Part shown: positions 12,966 through 18,802 of the stretch, in pieces
How positions within the stretch are numbered: the first letter of the stretch is position 1
Layout of the letters: each line of letters begins with the position of its first letter
Translations under genes and position numbers: made by a program
Notes under the pieces: generated by a model
Seen by the model: only the letters and a program-made list of their open reading frames with translations
Database searches by the model: none
What the model was told of the DNA's origin: nothing
IMG/VR virus record: IMGVR_UViG_3300035138_000092
Span: 1-23,474 of that record
DNA from: a virus
Length of the DNA stretch: 23,474 nucleotides
Strand: one strand, 5' to 3'

Positions 12966-13313
12966 ATGAATGAATTGCAGACGTATCGCCAACTACAGAA
13001 AAAAGCAGACGACTATCGTGACAAACACAAGATAATCATTGAAAAACAGGAACACGATGAAGCTGCATCCGAAATCAGAAAAACAATGCCGAAATTACTA
13101 GATACCTGTAGCATATGGTGTAGGAAACATAAAGTCTGTATAGAAGCCACTCATTGTGATTTATTAAAATGTGAATATAAGGATAATCCTAAAGATGTAG
13201 TAAATGGATGTGCTGAATGTCAGGATTTTCAAATAACAACAAAATCTGATAGCTGGGGACCAGCAAAACATATATTTGGTTATGCAGAGGTTAGTCAATG
13301 GCAAGGAAGATAA
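12966..13313 (+). CDS. Cys-rich protein with helical N-terminus, 115 aa
   Basis: GAGGAG precedes the ATG by 9 bases. Residues 1-45 are a charged helix, likely coiled coil (LQTYRQLQKKADDYRDKHK, EKQEHDEAASEIRK). Residues about 48-90 hold eight cysteines and two histidines in a tight array (CSIWCRKHKVCIEATHCD, LKCEYKD, GCAECQDF), probably two metal sites. The C-terminal GPAKHIFGYAEVSQW is uncharacterised. No family is recognised. Confidence 0.66.
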   Translation: MNELQTYRQLQKKADDYRDKHKIIIEKQEHDEAASEIRKTMPKLLDTCSIWCRKHKVCIEATHCDLLKCEYKDNPKDVVNGCAECQDFQITTKSDSWGPAKHIFGYAEVSQWQGR

Positions 13314-13465
13314 AATGTTTACCCTAATGAATTAGGAACGACAAAACAACGTACCAGGCTAGCGTTGACAAACCGTTCGTCCTGCCTGGAAGGAAACTTG
13401 CTGGAGATGCAAAACTGGCGGTGATGGGTAAACATTATTGGTTGAACTTATAATAAGGAGTTGTC
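13314..13465 (+). other. gap with inverted repeat and possible gene remnant
   Basis: No ORF with a normal start fills this 152-base gap. One frame is open from 13331 to a TAA at 13451-13453 and ends AKLAVMGKHYWLNL, which resembles KLIAVMGKHY encoded at 14485-14514, so it may be the end of a decayed gene. CCAGGC (13354-13359) and GCCTGG (13384-13389) form an inverted repeat. The end carries TAAGGAG for the next gene. Confidence 0.45.
13418..13440 (+). repeat. 23-bp direct repeat, copy 1
   Basis: The 23 bases at 13418-13440 (core GGTGATGGGTAAACATTATT) are identical to 14495-14517. The copies are 1077 bases apart and bracket three genes. Confidence 0.9.
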
Positions 13466-13663
13466 ATGACTAATAAACTCAAATTAGAAGATTATCATCG
13501 TAGCTTCTCTATCCCACTTGAAGAATTAGGTGTTAAGGGGAATTTAAAACATCCTTATACATCTTTAGGTGAGTCAATATGTGAAATAGCGAATATAATT
13601 TCAAAACATGTTCTTTTGGAACAATTGATAGAATTATACAATGATGATAAAGATAAATATTAA
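13466..13663 (+). CDS. hypothetical protein, 65 aa
   Basis: ATAAGGAG at 13452-13459 sits 6 bases before the ATG. The protein is acidic: KLEDYHRSFSIPLEELGV, then a helical C-terminus ICEIANIISKHVLLEQLIEL and DDKDKY tail. No motif or family is recognised; probably a small soluble protein. Confidence 0.62.
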   Translation: MTNKLKLEDYHRSFSIPLEELGVKGNLKHPYTSLGESICEIANIISKHVLLEQLIELYNDDKDKY

Positions 13664-13697
13664 TATTTTATAAAGATATATCAGAAGAAGAAAAATA

Positions 13698-14042
13698 ATG
13701 GAAAATGAATTAAAAGAACAAATTTGTTTTTGGTGTGGTGGTGTTGGATATATTTTTGAAACAATAAATGATGAAATAATTATTTATGTATGTCATTATT
13801 GCTGTGGGAAGGGTAAAATGCGCATCCGTCCTTGTGAACATATTGAAATAAAAATAGATTCTTGGCAAGAAATTATAAATAAATTTAAAAAACAAGGTAT
13901 TCACAAACAAGGCATAGTTACTGAATTAATAAACGAACCCAAATTATGTCCAAGATGTAATAATGAAATACCGGTAATAAACAAATATCCAGGTGATAGA
14001 ATAGAATGTGGGCTATGTTTTTCAATATCGATGGTGTATTAA
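13698..14042 (+). CDS. DnaJ-type and zinc-ribbon double zinc protein, 114 aa
   Basis: The first half carries the DnaJ-like pair CFWCGGVG (residues 10-17) and CHYCCGKG, close to CxxCxGxG, around a beta hairpin. The second half is a separate ribbon: CPRCNNEIPV and ECGLCFS. A helix (WQEIINKFKKQGI) joins them. DnaJ-type fingers bind unfolded protein or RNA in various contexts; there is no J domain here. No Shine-Dalgarno is seen. Confidence 0.68.
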   Translation: MENELKEQICFWCGGVGYIFETINDEIIIYVCHYCCGKGKMRIRPCEHIEIKIDSWQEIINKFKKQGIHKQGIVTELINEPKLCPRCNNEIPVINKYPGDRIECGLCFSISMVY

Positions 14043-14043
14043 A

Positions 14044-14487
14044 ATGATTAAAAACGAATATCCATTTCTCTGTCCAGAATGTAATGAGCCATCTTTACTT
14101 GACCGAGATAAAGAAGATCGATCAGGTTTTTCTTGTCCTAAATGTAATACAGAATTTGAATATTATTTTGGACATAATTATAAAGATGAACCCGTTACTT
14201 TATTATTGAAGAAAAATAAAAATAGATATTCATATTGTGGTTGTCCAAGATGCGGTACGTTTGATCATATATTTTATCCATATGCATACTACATAAGTAA
14301 ATGTAAGAGATGCGGCACTTATTTTTATAATGATGCTGATTTTAAAAATATTATCTGCGATGATGATGATCCACGAGTAGAATTAATAAAAGAAAGAAAA
14401 AGAATTAATGAAGAAACTAAATGTAAGTATTGTAAAGGAACTGGAAGAGTAAATGCAGAAGCTGGAATTGAACCCGAATCAAAGTAA
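14044..14487 (+). CDS. multi-zinc-ribbon protein, 147 aa
   Basis: Several metal sites can be read: CPECNEPS with CPKCNTEF; CPRCGTF with CKRCGTY; and CKYCKGTGR, one half of a DnaJ-type motif. The tail NAEAGIEPESK is encoded within a duplicated copy of the MuF gene start, read in another frame. I took the ATG at 14044 rather than a GTG at 14008 because the first zinc ribbon begins 10 residues after it; no ribosome site helps. Function unknown, but three zinc modules in 147 residues suggest binding of nucleic acid or protein. Confidence 0.66.
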   Translation: MIKNEYPFLCPECNEPSLLDRDKEDRSGFSCPKCNTEFEYYFGHNYKDEPVTLLLKKNKNRYSYCGCPRCGTFDHIFYPYAYYISKCKRCGTYFYNDADFKNIICDDDDPRVELIKERKRINEETKCKYCKGTGRVNAEAGIEPESK

Positions 14488-14551
14488 GCTGATAGCGGTG
14501 ATGGGTAAACATTATTGTGATGATACAATGAGATACAAAACCAATGATTAA
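14453..14551 (+). pseudogene. relic or duplicate of the MuF gene start, 32 codons
   Basis: From 14453 the frame reads MQKLELNPNQSKLI, matching the first 14 residues of the MuF-like protein at 15151 (MQKLELNPDQSKLI). The 42 bases differ at 5 positions, four of them in changes that leave the amino acid the same. After this the frame continues with AVMGKHYCDD and stops at 14551. It appears to be an old MuF start stranded by insertion of the YkgJ-like gene. Confidence 0.7.
14495..14517 (+). repeat. 23-bp direct repeat, copy 2
   Basis: Identical to 13418-13440. It begins exactly where similarity to the MuF start ends, so it marks a recombination junction. Confidence 0.9.
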
Positions 14552-15197
14552 ATGTGATACACATAAAGAACTTAAATCATATTTAGATAATATTCCACTT
14601 TTAACCAAGCAGGAAAAATTAGATATAATTAATCTTATAAAATTCAAACATGAGAAAATTAACAATTTAATGGATAAATGTGGAGAATTATCTTTAGATA
14701 TTTTACTTTGGGCTATGAAGAAAGTGGCTAATAAAAAATTGGAATTTGACACTTATTTAAAAACTAAAGAAAAAGAACCAGAATATATCTGCAAAAAATG
14801 TGGTTTATGCTGCAGGTGTACAACTGTTAATATAGATTGTTATAATATAAAAACTAAAGAATATTATCCAAAATATTTTAAAAAGAAGGATTTGAATCCC
14901 AAAATCCCTGAAGAGAAATTCATAATAAAAAACTGGAAAAGGATATCAAGAAAAACAGCGCGAAAATTAAATCCATATCATTTTAATACAACCAATAAAT
15001 ATAGCAATGGGAAAATGCCATATTATTATACTTGCAAACTATTAAAAGATAACAAATGTTCTGTGTATGAAGAAAGACCCGAAATATGTAGAAATCACAA
15101 ACCCGGGGATAGTTCATATAGCCCTGATTGTGGAATAAAGGTGATACCTGATGCAGAAGTTGGAACTGAACCCAGATCAAAGCAAGCTGATAACTGA
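14544..15197 (+). CDS. YkgJ-family CxxCxxCC metal-cluster protein, 217 aa
   Basis: The centre has ICKKCGLCCRCTT (around residues 82-94), the CxxCxxCC signature of YkgJ-type proteins, which bind zinc or iron-sulfur clusters. The second signature half follows: YTCKLLKDNKCSVYEERPEICRNH. Both are intact. The N-terminal 75 residues are helical and not part of the family core; between the halves lies a basic insert (KNWKRISRKTARKLNP). The C-terminal tail DAEVGTEPRSKQADN is read in another frame from the first 47 bases of the MuF gene, which it overlaps. The gene is enclosed by two copies of the MuF start. The biochemical role of YkgJ proteins is mostly unknown; some modify or assist protein maturation. 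Confidence 0.78.
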   Translation: MIKCDTHKELKSYLDNIPLLTKQEKLDIINLIKFKHEKINNLMDKCGELSLDILLWAMKKVANKKLEFDTYLKTKEKEPEYICKKCGLCCRCTTVNIDCYNIKTKEYYPKYFKKKDLNPKIPEEKFIIKNWKRISRKTARKLNPYHFNTTNKYSNGKMPYYYTCKLLKDNKCSVYEERPEICRNHKPGDSSYSPDCGIKVIPDAEVGTEPRSKQADN

Positions 15198-16911
15198 AAT
15201 TGATCTTTTCGCAATAGATTTGGTTGATCAGATAGATCTTACCAAATCAATCAAACCGCCTATTGATGAGTATGGACAGTTTCTATCAACACTTACCAAA
15301 TACTGGAACGAACAAGTAAGTAAAGCTGTCCAAGATGTAATACTCACAGCAAACCAATTTTTACGTACAGCACAGCTTAACGAACGTGTAATAGATTTAA
15401 TGACTGATTCATTCACTGAATACCTGGGTCCGGGATTAGCTGGCAGATCACAGGTAAGAGATGCTGTAAAGAATTTAATAACACAATCCTGGACTAAAGG
15501 AAAAGATCTTGCTTTTGCTCCCAGTGGATTAAAATGGAGTTGGCAATTAATTGATCAACGTGCTGTGAATCATCTTACAAGGGATACAATGTATTGGATA
15601 GGGAACCAGTATGGTAAAAATATTGGTCCCAAAATAGCTGAGATAACACGTAAAGTTGGTATTGAATCCGGACTTGGTAGACGTGAAGTGGGTAAAGCTT
15701 TAAGAGATGCTTTTGAAGGTGAGTTAAAGATACCGGTTGGTTTCAGAGGATCACCACTGAACTATTATACTCTTGTTGGTGCATCGGCAATGAATAGATC
15801 TAGGACATGGGGAAATATTACTGGATATCAAGAACGTGGAATTGCTTATTATAGATGGGAAGCTGCACTAGATGAAAGAATGTGTTTCCCCAAGGGAACA
15901 AAGGTTCTTACAGATAGAAAAGAGAAATCAATTGAAACTATTCAACCCGGATGGAAAGTATTCACTGACCAGTTGCGTTTTAAACGAGTTAAAGCTATTT
16001 CAAAAACCAAATACAAAGGTCAAATGAATCGAATAATAGCTAAAAACAAAAAGATTGAATGTACTTCAGATCACCTAATTATGATCTATCGCAATGATCA
16101 AATAATGTGGGTTGAAGCAAAAAATATAAAAAGGGGTGACTATCTTATAAAGCGAAAAACAGGTGGAAAATGTAAAGAATGCGGAAAAGAATATCATTTG
16201 CAACCACTCCAAAATCGTAAATTTAGTATTGAACGAATGAATTATTGTTGTCAAGAATGTTATAACAAATACAGACAAAGAAAAAACTGGACTGAAATTA
16301 CATGTAAGAATTGTGGTAAAAACAAAAAAGTTAGAAAAATATATGTTGATCGCAATCAATATAAATGTTGTAGTGAAAAATGTAGAAGAAATTATGAATT
16401 AAAAGGTTTAAAACCAGAAGATTTATATCAAATATGTAAAAGATGTGGCAAGAAATATAGAGCGAAACCCAAAGAAATTCTTAATAAGACAAGATCCTAC
16501 TGTTCAGAAGAGTGTTATCGCCCTCCACAATATTTAATATGCAAAAATTGTAAAATACGATTTAGATATGTTCCCAGTGAAATAGTACACAGACGATTTT
16601 GTTCAAATGGTTGCTACAAATCGTATACGGGAGAAACAAGGTTCCAGAAAAAGGTAAGAAAATTCATAGAATCAAAGGGTGTATTTATAGAAAATGAAGT
16701 TCAGTATAATCGATTTGTAGTTGATTTCTTCTTACCCATACACCAAATGGCGATAGAAGCTGATGGAACATATTGGCATTCCAAGCCAGGGATTAAGGAG
16801 CGAGATGCGAGAAAAGATAAACTATTAAAAGATAACGGAATTCAAGTTATAAGAATATCGGAAGAATGTCTTGAAAGGGATTTAAAAAAGCTGGGGAAAA
16901 TATTGAAATGA
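15151..16911 (+). CDS. MuF-like minor head protein N-part with intein N-half and nuclease, 586 aa
   Basis: Residues 1-244 are the N-extein, a helical head-morphogenesis protein of the Mu gpF/SPP1 gp7 kind ending YYRWEAALDERM. Residue C245 starts an intein: block A CFPKGTKVLTD, block B IECTSDHLI, then WVEAKNIKRGDYLI. Residues 341-488 hold four zinc-finger units, each CxxC then CxxC or CxxxC (C341/344/367/370, C385/388/407/411, C429/432/451/455, C464/467/484/488). Residues 494-586 form a Vsr/PD-(D/E)XK-like nuclease (VVDFFLP with D525, AIEADGTYWH with E536, D538, H543, then RDARKDKLLKDNGIQVIRI), a plausible homing endonuclease. The frame stops at TGA 16909, inside the next gene's ATG. GGTGAT precedes the start. 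Confidence 0.88.
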   Translation: MQKLELNPDQSKLITEIDLFAIDLVDQIDLTKSIKPPIDEYGQFLSTLTKYWNEQVSKAVQDVILTANQFLRTAQLNERVIDLMTDSFTEYLGPGLAGRSQVRDAVKNLITQSWTKGKDLAFAPSGLKWSWQLIDQRAVNHLTRDTMYWIGNQYGKNIGPKIAEITRKVGIESGLGRREVGKALRDAFEGELKIPVGFRGSPLNYYTLVGASAMNRSRTWGNITGYQERGIAYYRWEAALDERMCFPKGTKVLTDRKEKSIETIQPGWKVFTDQLRFKRVKAISKTKYKGQMNRIIAKNKKIECTSDHLIMIYRNDQIMWVEAKNIKRGDYLIKRKTGGKCKECGKEYHLQPLQNRKFSIERMNYCCQECYNKYRQRKNWTEITCKNCGKNKKVRKIYVDRNQYKCCSEKCRRNYELKGLKPEDLYQICKRCGKKYRAKPKEILNKTRSYCSEECYRPPQYLICKNCKIRFRYVPSEIVHRRFCSNGCYKSYTGETRFQKKVRKFIESKGVFIENEVQYNRFVVDFFLPIHQMAIEADGTYWHSKPGIKERDARKDKLLKDNGIQVIRISEECLERDLKKLGKILK

Positions 16912-17045
16912 AAGATATAGATCTGAATAGATGGGAATTGGTTGAGGTTGAATCAAACAAGTCATATGAGGATGAGCTAGAAGTCTATGATATAGAAGTT
17001 GAAGATGATCATACGTTTATTGCTAATGGATTTATAGTACATAAT
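15883..17045 (+). mobile_element. intein with zinc-finger/Vsr-like homing nuclease, split over two frames
   Basis: The element begins at Cys1 (codon 15883) and ends at Asn (codon 17043-17045), before the Cys+1 codon at 17046. Splicing blocks are intact: A (CFPKGTKVLT), B (CTSDHLI), F (VYDIEVEDDHTFIANGF) and G (IVHN followed by C). The insertion point is the CPIC motif of MuF proteins, a conserved site, as is usual for inteins. The stop at 16909 and start at 16908 divide it into about 342 and 46 residues. The element is probably mobile as a homing unit. Confidence 0.85.
16881..16890 (+). promoter_or_regulatory. candidate -1 frameshift site (T TTA AAA AAG)
   Basis: In the frame of the first MuF gene the codons are TTA AAA AAG, containing both T TTA AAA and A AAA AAG, the heptamer used by E. 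coli dnaX. The -1 frame is open from 16875 to the end of the second MuF gene, so a slip here would join both. AAAGGGA sits only a few bases upstream, closer than the usual stimulatory spacing, and no strong downstream hairpin is visible. A-runs are common in this genome, so chance is possible. Confidence 0.4.
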
Positions 17046-17963
17046 TGCCCTATCTGCACTGAACTTGAAGGTAAGGAATGGAAAACTGAATGGGGAACCA
17101 AAAGAATTGAACAAGCAATGGAATTAACCAATCCTGAAGATATGAAAAAGCATATGCCCTGGATAGGGTTTGATGGTGGTAGGGCTTCTAAAGCTGGTTG
17201 GAAACCATCTGAACCAGTATATCCACAAGGAGTTAAGCTTTATCCACAATCAGGTATTCAAAAAGGCAGGGCAGCAGGTTTATTTATAAAAGATCCCGAT
17301 AGTGGGAAGAAAACTTATTTTGCAGGTAAAGATGGTAAATTGAAAGGTACAAAAGAGCTTGCTGATTTGGGTATAGTATCACCGCCAATTCATGCATTAT
17401 GCAGATGCAGCATCATTGAGTCAGTTGACCGAATAATAAAAACAATTACAGAAAAAATTACAATAATTTCCAATATAACAAATATTACCGATAGAGAATT
17501 AAATTACATCCTAGCAACCATAAAACAAATAAAACTACCCGAAGAAGGTATACTTACAATCAAGTTAGGTACTGAACCCGCAAAAGTCGATTTCAAAACT
17601 GGTAAAGATAAAAAAGGTTTATATATAAAAAGTCGTACAAGAAAATTAACAGGCTGGAAAACATACAGACAAGATGATCCTATTTTCAAAGAATATCTCA
17701 GGACAATGATTGAGCAGGGAATCTTACCGAAACCTGTTATTCCAACAAACGCTAAAACAATCGTTAAACTAACCAGTAAATCGTTTAATGATAAGATACA
17801 AGGGGTACCAGTCCAGTATGAGGGTAAAACGTTAAAAATGAGCCGGATATCGCATGATAAGTACGGTTTATTTATAGAGTTAGAAGACGTGGTTATATAC
17901 AAAAGATTTTTACCGGATAAGTTTAATGAAATTATCAGACAAATTAAGAAAAAGATATATTAA
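16908..17963 (+). CDS. intein C-half and MuF-like minor head protein C-part, 351 aa
   Basis: Residues 1-46 are the C-terminal intein segment with block F (VYDIEVEDDHTFIANGF) and block G ending H45-N46; C47 is the +1 extein residue. From there the C-extein reads CPICTELEGKEW, and later PPIHALCRCS, the two cysteine motifs typical of MuF proteins (CPxC and PPxHxxCRC). Spliced with residues 1-244 of the previous gene it gives a 549-residue head protein. The remaining C-terminal 190 residues are a variable domain (LPEEGILTIKLG, KKGLYIKSRTR). The ATG overlaps the previous stop (ATGA), and GGGG lies 11 bases upstream, so coupled translation is plausible. Confidence 0.87.
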   Translation: MKDIDLNRWELVEVESNKSYEDELEVYDIEVEDDHTFIANGFIVHNCPICTELEGKEWKTEWGTKRIEQAMELTNPEDMKKHMPWIGFDGGRASKAGWKPSEPVYPQGVKLYPQSGIQKGRAAGLFIKDPDSGKKTYFAGKDGKLKGTKELADLGIVSPPIHALCRCSIIESVDRIIKTITEKITIISNITNITDRELNYILATIKQIKLPEEGILTIKLGTEPAKVDFKTGKDKKGLYIKSRTRKLTGWKTYRQDDPIFKEYLRTMIEQGILPKPVIPTNAKTIVKLTSKSFNDKIQGVPVQYEGKTLKMSRISHDKYGLFIELEDVVIYKRFLPDKFNEIIRQIKKKIY

Positions 17964-17975
17964 AAGGAGAAAAAA

Positions 17976-18176
17976 ATGGCTAATATTATTGTATCTATGA
18001 AAGATGGGACCGTTAAAGAATATTTACATAAAGGTAGACCGGGAGGTAGTTATACCAAAACCATTCGCTATGAAGGAGAATTTGCAATTATAAAAGATGA
18101 ATATGGTGGAGAAATAGCTATACCTGCTAAAGATATAAAAGAAATAAAAACAACTTCTCATCAAGCATCTTTTTAA
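17976..18176 (+). CDS. hypothetical small beta protein, 66 aa
   Basis: AAAGGAG precedes the ATG by 7 bases. The sequence alternates strands: NIIVSMKDGTVKEYLHKG, YTKTIRYEGEFAIIKDEYG, EIAIPAKDIKEIKTT. It looks like a small SH3-like or Hfq-like barrel, ending in strand plus DIKEI as in many short regulatory or phage accessory proteins. It follows the MuF gene closely and may be co-transcribed with head genes. No family is certain. Confidence 0.68.
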   Translation: MANIIVSMKDGTVKEYLHKGRPGGSYTKTIRYEGEFAIIKDEYGGEIAIPAKDIKEIKTTSHQASF

Positions 18177-18201
18177 TACAATACTCTTGGTATGGATTTA
18201 A

Positions 18202-18369
18202 ATGAACGAAGAAAGATATAAATGCCCTAAATGTGGGTGTATAGGAACAGAAGAAGATATGGAATTTGATTGTATAATTGGTGAAGATGGAGAAGAATGC
18301 TGTTGTGATTGGATATGTCCTGAATGCGGAATGTGGCAATTTTTAGATGATTATGAAATTATCCAATAA
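18202..18369 (+). CDS. acidic zinc-ribbon small protein, 55 aa
   Basis: This short frame reads YKCPKCGCIG, then a strongly acidic loop with EECCCDW, then ICPECGMWQF. CPKC and CPEC form a zinc ribbon about 30 residues apart. The ATG at 18202 has only a weak upstream site. The end overlaps the next frame by 23 bases. Function unknown. Confidence 0.6.
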   Translation: MNEERYKCPKCGCIGTEEDMEFDCIIGEDGEECCCDWICPECGMWQFLDDYEIIQ

Positions 18370-18661
18370 ATTACCATATATTCCTTTATACTCCCCATAT
18401 CGTTATTTTTCATTGACATTAATATTATTATGGTTAAATTATAATATTAAGATGTCAAATACTAACACGTTTTATACAGGATATACTTATTTTGAGTTAC
18501 GTTGTGAAAAATGTAACCGATATATGGGGACAGCGTTTTTATACAATGGGATCATAACACTGCGTTGCCCCGTGTCTAAATGTAAACATACTACAACCAT
18601 TGAATATAGATTAGGTGAAAAAATATATGGAGATAAAAAATCTGATATTGTAGCTTTATAA
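18347..18661 (+). CDS. Com-like zinc-finger protein, 104 aa (start uncertain)
   Basis: The second half (from about residue 48) reads FELRCEKCNRYMGTAF, then GIITLRCPVSKCKHTTTIEY. This resembles the Mu Com family, where CxxC and CPxxxC bind zinc; Mu Com is a translational activator acting on an RNA hairpin. The first 35 residues are hydrophobic and aromatic (YSPYRYFSLTLILLWLNYN) and may not be translated; an ATG at 18452 would give a 69-residue protein with just the zinc part. Neither start has a ribosome site. Confidence 0.55.
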   Translation: MIMKLSNKLPYIPLYSPYRYFSLTLILLWLNYNIKMSNTNTFYTGYTYFELRCEKCNRYMGTAFLYNGIITLRCPVSKCKHTTTIEYRLGEKIYGDKKSDIVAL

Positions 18662-18696
18662 AAAGCTGTAATTGCTTAGAATTATGAGCGTATAAG

Positions 18697-18761
18697 AAGC
18701 TCCGATTCCATTTTGGGACGACGCCAAGCGTCAGGTACCAAAGTGTCATCGGAGCTTTTTT
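18697..18761 (+). terminator. three-tier structured RNA ending in a U-tract, terminator-like
   Basis: AAGCTCCGAT (18697-18706) pairs with ATCGGAGCTT (18748-18757), 10 perfect pairs, followed by a run of T to 18761. Within it CATTTTGG (18709-18716) pairs with CCAAAGTG (18738-18745), and inside that GACGC (18720-18724) pairs with GCGTC (18728-18732) around CAA. The stem plus U-run is a good intrinsic terminator; the layered interior is longer than one needs. It lies between the small zinc genes and the capsid operon. A reading frame from 18713 runs through it but has a better start at 18803. Confidence 0.72.
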
Positions 18762-18763
18762 AT

Positions 18764-18784
18764 TTTGTGGAAGTTGACGTTGAA
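18764..18784 (+). repeat. 21-nt leader repeat before protease gene
   Basis: TTTGTGGAAGTTGA plus CGTTGAA matches 20675-20695 at 19 of 21 positions. Each copy lies in the leader of a capsid-operon gene: this one 18 bases before the protease start. Confidence 0.7.
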
Positions 18785-18802
18785 TATGGAGGTTTGTTGC
18801 TA

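Noticed and set aside
13331-13453. A 40-codon open frame ending MGKHYWLNL as an intact gene
   Set aside because: It has no plausible start codon or ribosome site; it is better explained as a remnant connected with the 23-bp repeat.
18713-18802. Longer start of the prohead protease at 18713
   Set aside because: It begins inside the nested hairpin, has no ribosome site, and encodes an unrelated leader; 18803 has GGAGG and starts just before the conserved N-terminal domain.
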